DNA of 64,000 nt from Stercorarius parasiticus (lineage: Eukaryota > Chordata > Aves > Charadriiformes > Stercorariidae): positions 686,869-750,868 of the forward strand of contig VWZL01003425.1 of assembly GCA_013396915.1 (NCBI GenBank), given 5' to 3'. The notes under the pieces were generated by a model that made no database searches, was not told the DNA's origin, and worked only from the letters and a program-made list of their open reading frames with translations. Of the stretch, positions 1 to 12,658 are shown one piece after another. A program made the translations under genes and the position numbers. Numbering within the stretch: position 1 is the stretch's first letter; every line of letters begins with the position of its first letter.

Positions 1-3000
1 GTACTACTCCAGAACAGCTTAAGGCAAGGATGAAACTCTGTGGAGCCAAACTTTAATATGATGGATGTAGCCCAAATGGAGTGGGAGGGAGGCAGTCCCT
101 GTTTCTTGGTGAGCCTGTGTACGCTAGCAGTCTGTTGTTTTCAGTTCTTCGTAAAAGCATAAGAATTTGGTGGTGTAATACCATGTCACCACCAGGTCAA
201 CATTTATAGCTGTTTATTGCGGAGGTCGTTCTGTAGAAAAAAAAAATCTATAAACCCCTTAGAATACAGTACTTGGAAGTGTAACATCTAGCCACTGATG
301 ATAGGATAGCATGGGTGTATAAAACATTTTAAGAATGGGTAATTTTTAGCATAAATACTAAATGTCTTGCGTATTTCCCAAGAATTAATTTTAATTGTGA
401 ATGCCATAGCTTAATAATTGTGCTTACTGCATCTCTGAATATAGACTTATATGGACAACATGGGCTTACACTGCAACATAAGAATACGTGTGGTATAATT
501 ACATTAGCTTCACCATGTTTGTTTTGTTGTTTTTTTTTTAACAGGGAGCATAGGATTGTGTGTGGGCCTATGAACTTCATTATTTTAGTTGCCTCTACAG
601 AGGATTTGTGGGGAAAATACCATTAGTGTTTCAAAATTTATGATTAGTTACTGTTACGTGATTGATGCATAATTAGAGAGGGGGAAGCTCTAAAAATTGT
701 AGGGGGTTGGTAGTGGGAAATGATAAGCTGCATCATTTGAGCCCAATGGGCTGTAACCAGCCTGTTCTCCAGTCCCGAGCATGGCATCAGCTACTGGTCT
801 GTGATGTTTAGGCTGTAGAAGGTAATCTTGACTCTTTGGGAGAAACAAAACAATTTTATCCCAAACAATCCAAGAGGCCTTTTTCCAGCAAAGCAAGCTT
901 TTGTGCTGTAAACTCAATTCATTCAGCCTGAGTCATTTGATTTCAAAGATCCATTTAAAACTGGGCCATGGGTAAGGGGTAGAAGAGGTTCACAAAAAGT
1001 AGCTTCAGTGGTGAAGTGAGCTGCAGGGGCGCATGATTACTTCTTCCTGTCTCTTGAGCGGCATTCATTGCCCCTTCGATTGTGCTGGTACAAATCACCG
1101 TGCTGTAAACTGGATCACGGGCTGAATTGTTCCTGATGGAAATTTCTGTTCCCTCCTTGATTTTATCCATGGCCCTACTCAGAGCCCTGCTCAGCTGAGT
1201 TAAGGGTGGGAAGAGATAGCTGAGGTTGAGGAGGAAGGTGTGGAAATTTCTAAAGCTGGTTCTGCTGACAAAGTCAGCATGTTGAGGAACTACACCCTAA
1301 AGCAAAAGGTTTAGGAATGTAGAAACGCTAGAATATAAACCATGAAAGGGTGTGGGGAATTGCTTCCAGGTTTAGGTTTATGCTGGAAAGTAAAGTTTTG
1401 ATAAAGTTTTTTTTTTTTTCTTGTTGATTTTAAGATGCTTATCTACTGAACTGCATTCTTTGGGTTTTGGTATGTACATTATGGAATTTCATAGCGATCT
1501 GTCTAAGCCTGGCTGGCTAGAAGAAAGTAATACAGGCATATATTTCAAATACAAACAAGAAGTAGGAATGATGTTGAAGAGAAGATTATGAGCAAAACAA
1601 AGTGATGAAAGAATAGGATGCTGGTGATCTGTGCTGGCAATACTTAACGAAAGCAAGAATCTCATTTGTGGCCCGCACACCAGTTCCGTGAAGAGTGATA
1701 TCCTGAAGCCAGGAAGAATGTCTATTGGAGATCAAACTCATTATTCTGCTTTTAAGTACAGGGAATTCCTGTTCATGTCAAGTGTATCAGCATCAGGAAA
1801 AGCTATGCAGATCTGAGGAGGAGGGAGAAAATAGGTTACGTACTGAGAAGCGCTTTTATGAGTGTGCCAGATTGCCCAGAAGTGATTGTGACATCTCCTT
1901 CATGAAACACATTAATGGCAGAAGAAACTCATAGGATAGAATGTTAATTCATCTGCTCTGTCTTACAGGGAGGCAAAGAACAGCCAAGAATTTCTGTCTG
2001 AATCTCTCCCTGAAAAAGCATCTTTGTGTTTATGAATGCATTATGAAAGATTACCTGAGGTGATCTGAAAGTACATGGTTTTCAACTTGAAGAGTATCTG
2101 GAAAAGAGAGGAAGGAGCTTTTCGTTTGATGTATCTGAAAAGATCTGAAAGATCTTGAAAAACTCAATTGCAGGAGAGTTCTGTTCTCATTTTTGTTCAG
2201 GGAATGCTGTCTCTGAGCAGCTGAGAGGGAAGCTAACATTTAGTCAGACTGGCTTTTGTATTTTGTGTGTATATCAACATGTCTTTAACTCAGATGCCTA
2301 ATCCACAGTAGGAAGAAAACCTTTCTTTTCAGAAGTCTTTCTGAAACAAGCTTACCTGTGGTTAACAGTCAGTAGCTGTAGGAGTACCGCTACGTCTAAA
2401 TCCTTTCTCCAAATCTTGGCAGAATTTCACCAAAATGCAAATAATTGTTTTGTATTTCTATTTAAACAGCTTTCAGTTCATCTCTTCATACAAATTCAGA
2501 AATAAGGGCTTGTGCATTTGTCAATAGCAAAGCTAAATTTCTAAAATTGATGAAGGGGTTTTGTAGTGATTATGACTTCATTGCAATACTGAGCATTTCT
2601 CACATGATATATTGGTACGAAGTTATTTTTCTTCAGCTTTTGATACACAATGCAGGGAGTGATGTCTGTCATTAACATCCTCTAATGTTTTTCTTGATAA
2701 GTTTTTGCTTTTAAGTTGCATGTAGCATAAAGGTTTTGATTAAGATGTTCTCTGCTGGATTGTGTTTAAGGATTATTATAAGAATTGGGGGACGGGGTGG
2801 ATTCCAAAGATGGGCTCTGAAGAAAATTTTCACCAAGGTAAATTGGTAATAAGGACATACGCAACTTTGGACTTGTGACTTTTAAAATGGACAGTGGGTG
2901 TTGCCTTGGTAATAACAACATGCTTGTTGTGCCCTGTCTAAAATTTCTTCTGAATTTGCCTGCAAACTCCTATTAGGTATGTTCAGTTAAGATCTGTTAA

Positions 3001-3490
3001 ATGTGTTAGCTGTGATTTGTGATGATCCCATCTGCCCCAAGTATGTTCCACTTGGACACAGTCGTCAGTATAAGGACTGGGGGTACCTTCTATCTGCCAG
3101 GTGTGCCAGATAGTGCTATGGCAATGAATGCTGCCTGGTAGATGATTGATAACTGTAGTATCATTTTCCAGCAGAAAATAATACACAGCACAGAAAGTTT
3201 GGGGTTTTTTTCATCTGGGAGAGCTGAAGTGCTGTGTGCTATTTCTTAATACTTGAGTTGGAAAACATCTCTATGAGATGGAACAGGCGTTTTGCTTCCA
3301 TCTTCAGCTTTTTGGGGCATGCCTTTTTCATTTGCGGTATGTGGAGAATATGGGCTATGCTTTGGAAAATATGTTCTTCTGTCCTTTTAAGATAATGCTC
3401 TCATGTTTAAATTGAATGATACTGTGTTGGCTCTCAGGTAGACTTGAATAATGCAACTTCTCAGTGTTACAAAATATCTTTGTTTTTCAG
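1..3490. other. Non-coding stretch left of the first visible exon (probable intron)
   Basis: No convincing exon, repeat family or RNA gene is recognised here. Open frames are short and lack supporting splice context. The next exon begins with one base that completes a codon started upstream, so at least one coding exon must lie further left, and this stretch is most simply intron. Its end carries a normal acceptor, with a T-rich tract followed by CAG at 3488-3490. A small unrecognised exon in here cannot be excluded. Confidence 0.6.
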
Positions 3491-3569
3491 TTCTGAAAAC
3501 AAAGGGAGTGAAGCCATAAATTTAAAGAGCAACCAAAAGGAAAGCACAACTCTGCCTGCACTTTTGAAG
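3491..3569 (+). CDS. CRYBG3: CRYBG3 coding exon, N-terminal part (26 full codons)
   Basis: This is a 79-nt exon flanked by acceptor TTTTTCAG and donor AAG/GTATGA. Only one frame is open. It starts with the last base of a split codon, then reads SENKGSEAINLKSNQ and on to a leucine-rich end, PALLK. It finishes in phase 0, which matches the phase-0 start of the exon at 18031. The peptide is polar and looks disordered, with no domain. I assign it to CRYBG3 from position and phase, not from a recognised motif, so it is the least certain exon of the chain. It could be alternatively spliced, but skipping it alone would need flanking phases that cannot be checked here. Confidence 0.62.
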
Positions 3570-6500
3570 GTATGATTTTTATTTACTAGTATTTAATTGA
3601 GCTAAAGCCTGCCACCTCTGCTTGTGACCTTTGCTAGTGTTCTGATGTTGGATGTATTCGTGCACTGCAATGTAGCACCTGCTTGCTATAATCTTGGTTA
3701 GGGTCTGTTATGCTAGGGTACTAATACACATGCAGAAGACAGAAAAACTGTTTCAGATTCTTAAAACAAAATTCACGTTTTTGCTTACATTAAAGAGTCT
3801 TTACTTAAAGAAGTGGGAGTCTAGTGCTAATTCTGCTTGCAGTTAGCCAGTGAAGAAGGAAGCTAGTATTTTTATCAAACCATGGTTTCAGGTATTCCCC
3901 TAAAGCACCATTTCTATGTAACTTATGAATACCTAACCAGCAAGTATTGCATACCTGAAGGTCTGCTGGTTGCCAACCAAAGCACTATAACATCTTAACA
4001 TCTTTCTGCTGAAATTCGTATGCATGTTGGCCATTCTTCACCAATGTTATCCATGTTAATCATACCTTCTTGTCCTGTAAGCGTTTTACTGAAGAAGAAG
4101 AAGAAAAAAAAAAAAGGTTTCTCTTGTGTCACTTGACAGAAAGTGGTGGTTGCCTCTAAAGTTGTGTTTAGATTTAATCAAATATCATAAATAATTATGT
4201 ACAGGACAGGGCCTGGTGATAACAGCCATCTTTGCTGCTGTCACATCATGCCTTGCACAGAGCCATTTTAGTGATTCGTTCACTAAGCACTCTTGCTTGG
4301 TTTTCTGTTCCTTTTCCTAGTTGTTTTAGTTTAATGCAGATAATAGTGTAGCTACTTCCCCAAAAGGGCCTCAACTAGTCTTCCAGATTTATTTGGGGAT
4401 GCACCAGGCTTCTTAACACACTGAATCTGAGATTTCTATCCTGTGTTGCATTTATTTGAGCACTAACACTATATGGAGAAGGAAATGGTCTTCTTCCTGT
4501 ATGGCCTACAGTCTATGTGTAGTTGCATCTTTGGTGTCTAGGGACCATTTGTTTGGGCTTTGCCAAAGATCAAGAGATGTTGCAGTTGCCTCCACAAAGA
4601 CCCGGTTCAGTCCAACAGGGTTATTAGCTCAAGAACAAGAAAGAATGTAGTTTATATACATCAAGGTGGGAAACAATGCAGTGATATTTGTTCAGAAGCC
4701 CTGTGGATTCAAGACAACTTTGTCAATTCTGAGCTCCTGGAATATGCCACTGAATGGCATCCTGTTACCATAAATCATGGACTAATGATTTTATGCCTTG
4801 AAATGCAGGTAGGAAAGATTGTGATAAACTATAGTAGAGGAGAATCTACTATAATAAAAGCCAATTTTCTGCATTTAAAAAAAAAATATCTTATTTTTCT
4901 ATGTTAGATCAGTGAAAAATTCTAAACCAGATTTTCCTTTTGAAGAAGGTTTTGACTGAGGAAGGGGAATCATTTAGCATATGTGCACAGGACTTTAACA
5001 CCAGGAATTGCTTAAAAGGAAATATGAAGAGGGCTAGGTCTCAAGGAACAAGGACGATGTGTAGATGGGGCAAAGGGAGCATAGCAGGTTTAAGTTACCC
5101 AAGAGTGTTTCTTTCCAAAAACTAAATCCTATTTATTTTTTAATGTAAAAAAGCCCAAATTCAGAATCTTTCCTGCTGAATCTAAATTTGTTGCAGGAAA
5201 GTCTGCTACTCAGAACTTGTGGTTTTGTAATACTGTACTAAATGTTGGTGCCAATATTAATGCTGTAGAGTTTTGTTCCAAATATCTGTTTTCTTTGTCT
5301 TGCTGTAACTTTTTATTTAATTATATTGTCTTTGATCAATGTTTAGAAATGTAAAGTGTTATGGTGTGCATTACATTATCTTTGAAACAATACCTGATGT
5401 TTGTATAGGCTTTATAAGAAAGGTACAATTTTCATATCACTAGAATGTGCTGGCTGTTCAGCTGTACTGAGAGCTTCCTGTCTAACTTACTTCCCTCTTT
5501 CTTAAGCTAATCAAAAATCTTATGATACACTTGAACAGTTTCATATGCATAGTAATGAGTACTTTCAGCACTGTAACTTTATATCTTGTGTGCACTGAAA
5601 TTACAACTAGATAGTACAAACTGATTCAGAGGAGGTGGAGAAAGTACCCCCCTCCCCCTTTTTTTTCTGTGAAGAAAATCTTTTTTTTCCTTCTATCACT
5701 GCTCCCTCAAGCACACACTTGCATTTTGATAACACCACACTGTCCAGTGCCTGACGTTGTCCAAAATAAGCTGTCTTGTGCAAAGATCATGAGAATGCAA
5801 CTGAATGGTTGGAGAGAACTGAGACTGTCTTATTTAAAAGGGATAATGTATGGTATTGTAAGATGGTCTAGTTTTATCATTGAGTCATCAAGGTTACTAT
5901 GAGCTAGAAAAAAAACAATGTTTTGTTGTTATGGAAAGTATACTTTGTGAGGAATGTCTAAATCTATATACCTACATGGATTGGGTTTGGGCAGGTTTCT
6001 ATACGTGGCCATGTCTCTGAACCATGCTTCTACCTAGTTATTTCAGGTGGATGGTGACTAAAAGTTGAAACCATGTTGTGTCTGTCTGTCACCAAGTTAA
6101 TGGGCTATCGTGTTTCTGATAGACTTACGTGTAGACTTACATGCTGTGATTTTGTATATTCATTCATTGGCTGTCTCAGCAGGAGCCCAGGGGCAAAATA
6201 GCAGGGGAACTGTAAGTCTCTGATTTAGCAGCGAAGGTTGGACATCTAAATTATAGCGGACTGGGTGAGTGGAGCTGGGAAACTTGCTGAGCAACCGTTG
6301 CAATTTGGCTCTTATGAGCACTTTCGTTACCAGTTCTGTACTTTACCCCTGCTATTTTTTCCCCTGTGATGAAAGATTTATCTCATAGAGGGAGGAAAAG
6401 ATATCATAGTACCCACCTTATGAAAATAGGAAGCCTGATCCTTCTGTGCCAAGGTGACTTCATCAATCATCATTTGACCACTTTTGAGAAAATAGATTAC

Positions 6501-7247
6501 TGAAATATATTTGCCATGCCTATCAATTCACTGGCAGAATGTACAGCACCACCCACCACTATTGATTTACAGATTTTGTTTTGCTTCTGTTTCTTTGAAT
6601 TAGAGCTCTAAACAGTACTCTTTCTGAGTAAATGCTCTATTTCAGGGATGTGATTGCTGAACAGATGGTTGTGTGGATATAAACAGTTCTTGAACTTCAT
6701 GTTTAGTGTTCTAAGTATCTGCATTACATAGTGTCCAGTACATGTTAGTATATCATTAACCTCACTTTTAGCGCTACAGAGACTTTGTTTTTAAAAGGAA
6801 TATTGCAACAGTGCTTCCTGCAAAAGTATATTTCACATACTTTTGCTTTTGGTAATGCCCTTTAAAACAGAGGTTTACAACTGGGACATAGGTATTAGCT
6901 GGTTTGTGTGGAACAGCCACCAAACTAACACCACTACTTTAACGAGCCACGTGCTGGATAAAGTCATGTTAGTATAGTTTTGAAGAAATCACACAATGTT
7001 CTTGTTGGATGTGCTTGTGCCACAAGTCTAACCTGGCTCCTACCCGTATTGCCATACTGTATTAGTAGCAGCGGTGATAGATGCTTGGGGTAGTTTCAGT
7101 AGTAGTGAATGGCTTGGGTCAAAGGCTTGCCCTGTCTAAAGTTCTCATCCAAGTGAAGGCTTTGCTGTGACAGTGTAGGCAAATTCACTTGCCTACCAGT
7201 CATCCTCAGATATCCTTCTGTAGCGGTGCACAGAGGAAATAGCATAT

Positions 7248-9520
7248 TATCATAGAAGGGTAGAATCATATCATAGAAAGGTTTGGGTTGGAAGGAACCT
7301 TAAAGATCCTGTAGTTCCAACCCCCCTGCCATGGGCAGGGACACCTCCCACTAGACCAGCTTGCTCAGAGCCCCATCCAGCCTGACCTTGAATGCTTCCA
7401 GGGATGGGGCATCCACAACTTCTCTGGGCAACCTGTTCCAGAGCCTCACCACCCTCATAGTAATGAATGCCTTCCTAATGTCTAATCTAAATCTCCCCTC
7501 TTTCAGTTCAAAACCATTACCCCTCGTCCTATCGCAGTGCTCCCTGATAAAGAGTCCCTCCTTATCTCTCCTGTAGGCCCCCTTTTAGGTACTTGAAGGC
7601 TGCTATAAGGTCTCCCCAGAGCTTTCTCTTCTCCAGGCTGAACAACCCCAGCTCTCTCAGCCTGTTTTCATAGGAGAGGTGCTCCAGCTGTCTGATAATC
7701 TTTGCAGTCCTCCCTTCAACAGATCCACGTCCTTCTTGTGTTGAGGGCCCCAGAGCTGGATTCAGTACTCCAGGTGGGCTCTCATGAGAGCGGAGTAGAG
7801 GGGCAGAATTACCTCCCTTGACCTGCTGGCCATGCTTCTTTTGATGCAGCCCAGGATGCAGTTGGCTTTCTGGGCTGCGAGCACACATTGCCAGCTCATG
7901 TTGAGCTTCTCATCAACCAACACCCCCAAGTCCTCCTCCTCAGGGTGTCTCTCAGTCCATTCTCTGCCCAGCCTGTATTTGCACTTGGGATTGACCCGAC
8001 CCATGTGCAGAACCTTGCACTAGCCCTTGTTGAACGTCCTGAGATTTGCACAGGCCCACCTCTCAAGCCTGTCCGGGTCCCTCTGGATGGCATCTCTTCC
8101 CTCCAGCGTGTTGGCTGTACCACACAGCTTGGTGTCATCAGCGAACTTGCTGAGGGTGCACTGAATCCCTTGCGTTGTCCCTCTTGCCAACAAAGATGTT
8201 AAACAGCACTGGGCCCAATATGATCCCTGAGGAATGCCACTTGTCACTGGTTGCCACTTGGACATCAGGCCATTGACGGCAACTCTTTGAGTGTGACCAT
8301 CCAGCCAATTCCTTACCCACTGAGTGGTTCATCTGTCAAATCCATGTCTCTCCAATGTAGAGACAAGGATGTCATGTTGGGACAGTGTCAAAGTCCAGGT
8401 AGATGGTGTCAGTTGCTCTTCCCTTATGCACCAATGTTGTAACCCTGTTGAAGAAGGCCACCAAATATGCCAGGCACAATTTGTTTTTAATGAAGCCATG
8501 TTGGCTGTCACTGATCACCTCCTTGTTTTCTATGTGCCTTAACGTAGTTTCCAGGAAGATCTGCTCCATGATCTTGCCAGGCATGGAAGTGAGACTGACT
8601 GGCCTGTAGTTCCGCGAGTCTTCCTTTTTTCCCTTTTTAAAAATGGGGGTTATGTTTCCCCTTTTTCCAGTCAGCAGGAACTTGACTGGACTGTCACAAC
8701 TTTTCAAATATGATGGATGGTGGCTTAGCAAATTCATCTGCCAGTTCCATCAGGACCCACTGATGCATCTCATCGGGTCCCATGGATTTGTGCACCTTGA
8801 GGTTCCTTAGATGGTCTCAAACCTGATCTTCTACTACTATGGGTGGCTTCTTATTCTCCCAGACCCTGCCTTTGCCTTCTGCAACTTGGGCAGTGTGGCT
8901 AGAGCACATGCCATTGAAGACTGCGGCAAAGAGGTCATTCAGTACCTCAGCCTTCTCCATATCCTGGGTAAACAGGTGTACTGTTTCCTTCCAGAGAGGG
9001 CCCACATTTTCTCTAGTCTTCCTTTTATCGCTTATGTACCCATAGCAGCCCTTCTTGTTGCCCTTGATATCCCTGTCCAGATTTAATTCTATTGGGGTTT
9101 TCGCTTTCTTAACCTGATCCCTGGCTGCTTGGACAATTTCTCTGTATTACTCTCAGGCTACCTGTCCTTACTTCCACCCTCTGTAGGCTTCATTTTCCAT
9201 TTGAGATTGTCCAGGAGCTCCTTGTTCATCCATGCAGGCATCCTGGCGTTTTTGCCTGACTTCCTCTTTGTTGGGATGCATTGCTTCTGAGCTTGGAGGA
9301 GGTGATCCTTGAATATTAACCAGCTTTCTTGGGCCCCTCTTCCCTCCAGGGCTTTATGCCATGGTACTCTACCAAGAAGATCCCTGAAGAGGCCAAAGTC
9401 TGCTCTCCTGAAGTCCAGGGTAGTGAGCTTGCTGTGCGCCTTCCTCACTGCACTAAGGATCTTGAACTCCATTCTCCCATAACTGATTAGGAAGGAATTC
9501 TTAAGCATGTGAGCTCTGTC
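7248..9520 (-). mobile_element. CR1 LINE, 5'-truncated and decayed, antisense to the gene
   Basis: This non-LTR retrotransposon fragment of about 2.27 kb is read on the minus strand. Its 3' end, at low coordinates, has the short ATCATAGAA-type terminal repeats next to the GGTTTGGGTTGGAAGG block that marks CR1 3' ends. Minus-strand frames give pieces of the CR1 ORF2 polyprotein. A block with LDFRRADFGLFRDLLG lies near 9.3-9.4 kb. A reverse transcriptase start with NYRPVSLTS lies near 8.6 kb, and a FADDTKL catalytic-box remnant lies near 8.15 kb. The frames are broken by shifts and stops. The first catalytic Asp region appears shortened, reading YLDF directly into DTVP. The element lacks its endonuclease and 5' end and cannot be active. 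The exact 5' boundary is approximate. Confidence 0.93.
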
Positions 9521-9689
9521 AGGCAAATGCAAAAGTTTCAAAAAGTAGGTACAAATACAATATACCAAATGTATAATTTAGACCTCAGTATTTCAGTAGC
9601 ATTAAATATTTTATAATTTGGCCTACAGGCTCAAGCCTGGGTGCTAGTTGCCTGGATTAACCAGAGGCAGTCTCAACCTTCATAGAAAA

Positions 9690-9965
9690 CACAAGGGCAG
9701 AAAGTACTGCAAAGATTATCTAGTCCACTCCTCTGCCCCGAGGTGAGATCTCTGTATCTGTGTCATACCTGGTAGAAGTTTGTCTAACTTGTTCTCAAAG
9801 ACCTCCAGGGATGGAGATCTCTAAGATCTCTGCAACTTCACCAGACAACTGTTTTACCGATTTTATAAACCTTATAATTAGAAAGGAATTTTCTTAACAT
9901 CCTATCTAAATCTTTCTTGCTACAAATTAAACCTGGTGCTAATTGTCCTCTGACAAGTACTCCTG
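9690..9965 (-). mobile_element. Old CR1 3' fragment, antisense
   Basis: This is a diverged CR1 3' region. It resembles the minus-strand CR1 pattern: 'gattatctagtccactcctctgcccc', then a block around 'acctccagggatggagatctc', then the paired-helix region 'cttaacatcctatctaaatcttt'. It is far more decayed than the element ending at 9520. It is probably an independent older insertion from another CR1 subfamily. Ends are approximate. Confidence 0.7.
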
Positions 9966-10234
9966 TATACTGTGAACATGGAGAAGAGATTATTCTGTAG
10001 CCCTGCTTTCTCACATGAATTTCATTTCAAGGTAACATAAAGATGGCTGTATTTATGCAGTAGACATAGTATTAAAATTTGATGGCAAGGACTGCAATAA
10101 TGTGATAAGATGGAGCCAGATTCTTTTTGGAGTGCAATAAATAGGACAAAAGGCAACAGGTGCAAGTTGGAACATGGGAAATTCCAGTCACCTATAAGAA
10201 TTTTTTCTTCTCCCCCCCCCCCCGTTAACGTAAG

Positions 10235-10378
10235 GGAATCTTTATCCTTGGAAATACTCAAAAAGCAGCTGGATGAAGCCCTGCTCTAACTGGAGCTGCT
10301 TTGACAAGGAGCTTAGATTATGTGACCTCATTAGCCACATTCCTTCAGCCTAATTTGTTCTGTAATTCTCTGTCACAT
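10235..10378 (+). mobile_element. CR1 3'-end fragment, sense orientation
   Basis: The plus strand shows the usual CR1 tail order: a 'actcaaaaagcagctggatgaagccctg' type block, a degraded 'gatgacctc' block, then 'ccttcagcctaatttgttctgtaattctctgtca', which corresponds to the terminal CCTTCCAACC...ATTCTGTGATTCTGTGA of CR1. About 140 bp are recognisable. It lies head-on to the antisense CR1 fragments just upstream. Confidence 0.68.
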
Positions 10379-11177
10379 CATTTCCATCCGATGTGTGAAT
10401 TCATATAAGCTTTAAAAAAAAGTTGCGCGAACTTGCAGAATATATGTAGCTGTTCTTACTGAATGTCCATACTTGTGACTTTATAATTAGTTTTCCAAGT
10501 TCTACAAAAAGTTAGAAATCAAAATTGAGCCCAGTTAACTGCATACTTTTCCATATAGCATGGGGTTTTTTTAATACTGTCATGGTTTTATTTTATATAG
10601 TCTTTTTTCATATGTATGTTATCTAAGTAATGTCTGCTCAGCCTGTGTGTGAATGCCTGCTGAATGTCTGTGTCTTAGACCTAGTAATTAGAAATCAGAG
10701 GGAGGGATTCTTTGTCTTCTGGGAGTTGAGGGAGGTGGACTATTACTGCCAACCATGAATTTTTGAAAAACCTGAGAGGTACTTAGAAAAAACTATTGCT
10801 GTTGCTGCCCACAAGAACAAATGCAAGACAAAAACAAAACGTCTTTTGCAGTTCGCATAATCAAGATTTCTCTTGTGGAACCTGAAAGCAGACCTCTTTC
10901 TCTTTGGCAATGATGTAGACTTTTGTTGAAATGGAATTTTATAGACGAGAACAGAGTACCTTCTGGTTTCCCAGGACACTTTGTTAAATTAATGGTGTTA
11001 ACAGCTGTATGTGTTCAGGAAGATATTTCAAGATCCATCCTATCTAAAGTCCTGATAAATTCCTTTGCCATACTGATTTTTAGAAAGGATAATCATGAAA
11101 TATGCTTCCCTCTCTACTATTTCAGTTCTTCAAAGAAGGGATCTTGAGCAGGGAACTTTGTTTCAGGATGGGTGGGG

Positions 11178-11200
11178 AAAAAAAAAAGGGGGGGGGGGGG
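11178..11200 (+). repeat. A10-G13 mononucleotide tract
   Basis: Ten A residues are followed immediately by thirteen G residues, preceded by GGTGGGG. This is a low-complexity tract, probably unstable in length and hard to sequence. No function is assigned. Confidence 0.9.
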
Positions 11201-12595
11201 CTTAAACCTTGCTCAGTTTGGCACAGAAAACTACCAAGGAAACAAGTGAGAAGCAGAAGAGTGGTGCCAGATGCTATAGCCTGCCAACAGAATATAAGTA
11301 CAGGTGGAAATTGCACTATCTCACCCCATTCCCAGTGCGCTGCCTGCTTGTGTACACCTTCTGCATTGAAAAAGTGAATTTCACCTTTATTTTTTGTTTT
11401 ATTTTCAAACTCAGGGAATTGTCAAGTAAAAGAGAATAAAAATTATTTCACATTTATGAAAACACTTTTGCTAAAAGGCAATGGAAGTGTAATACTGGGA
11501 TATTTAGAGGAAAGAACAGAATAAGACAGACAATTTAATTCTGTTCTCTCTGGCTCCATACTAAACCTTGTAGTAGTAAGGGGATAGTTACATACCGAGG
11601 AGTGAGTACCAATTCTTAATCTTTAATCGGAGCTTTACAATAATTTCAGGACAAAATCCAGAAGGGAGAAATTTTGAAGTAACTTTGCAAATGGTGTAAA
11701 CAGAATTTTTTTAAATTATAAAGTTCACTTTGTCATTCTAGGGACTTTGACTGAATTTACCATTCCCTGTAAAGGTGACCTGGCAGAAACTTTATTTCAA
11801 ATTGTACCTCCTTTTTCTTTACCTTTTCATTTGAAGTGTTCACCCTTACCACCTTGTTTTTTTGTTCTCTTGTCAGGGAAGGTGAGTCTGGCTATTTCCT
11901 CAGACTTCAGGAGAACACTAGAGTTTCAGAGAATGTTTCCTCTTTTCTTTCCTCATCTAACAAATCTGCATTAAGGACTCCTTGATGTTTCAAGAATTCA
12001 AATGTATAAACAAATTTTTAAAGTCCCAGTGCTGAACTTTCAACGGGGCAGTTGTCATTCCAAATGTTAAATAGTCATTTAATTTAAATAGGTTTATTTT
12101 TAAAAATGCAAAACTGATACAGTTTAACTAAAAGTCCCTTCCTGTTGTTTAACTTTTACTCCTGATTGTGAAGATGCCATGATTTCATTAGTTTTCTAGT
12201 TACTCCTGTCTTCTGGGGTTGTCATGACCTGATTTTTTCATGTCAAAACAAGCAGAGAAAGGAAGATGTGGAAGGAAAACTTTGCAGTATAAAAAAGCCA
12301 AAATATTCAAAGGTTCAAAGCGTCGGTTATTTGTAGAGATACAGAACTCACTTTTAACTTAAATCCTTACAAAACCCTAAGGCTGTTTTTGTTAATCTTT
12401 TGGGTTTTTTGCTTTTTACAAGTATTTAAAAGGTGTTATTTAGTTAAGACTAAATAGTTTTTGACAATGGTGGAACTCGTTTGTATAATCTCCATCACCA
12501 TTCTAATTACTGGCATAAATAAAGAAACCTCACTTTGACTGCATGTTTTTTAAATCCATTTTTCTTATGAACGCTAGCAACAGTGGACTGTTTCT

Positions 12596-12658
12596 GGTTT
12601 CTGTATGTATTATACATACAGAATTATACATGTATGTATACAGGTTTCTGTATGTATT
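12596..12658. repeat. Short direct and inverted repeat cluster
   Basis: The 16-mer GGTTTCTGTATGTATT occurs at 12596-12611 and again at 12643-12658. From 12601 to 12621 there is an inverted repeat with two 10-bp arms (CTGTATGTAT / ATACATACAG) around a single base. The segment between the copies is also made of TATACATGTATGTATA-type sequence. It can form a hairpin. It probably arose by local duplication and inversion of a simple repeat. Confidence 0.85.

Noticed and set aside
4456..4907. Overlapping plus-strand open frames of 64 and 115 codons
   Set aside because: They show no domain, low-complexity lysine ending, no convincing splice sites and no phase need for an exon between 3569 and 18031.
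8372..8737. A separate gene with a reverse-transcriptase domain
   Set aside because: It is a broken piece of the CR1 LINE and not a host gene. Frameshifts and the missing 5' half show it is dead.
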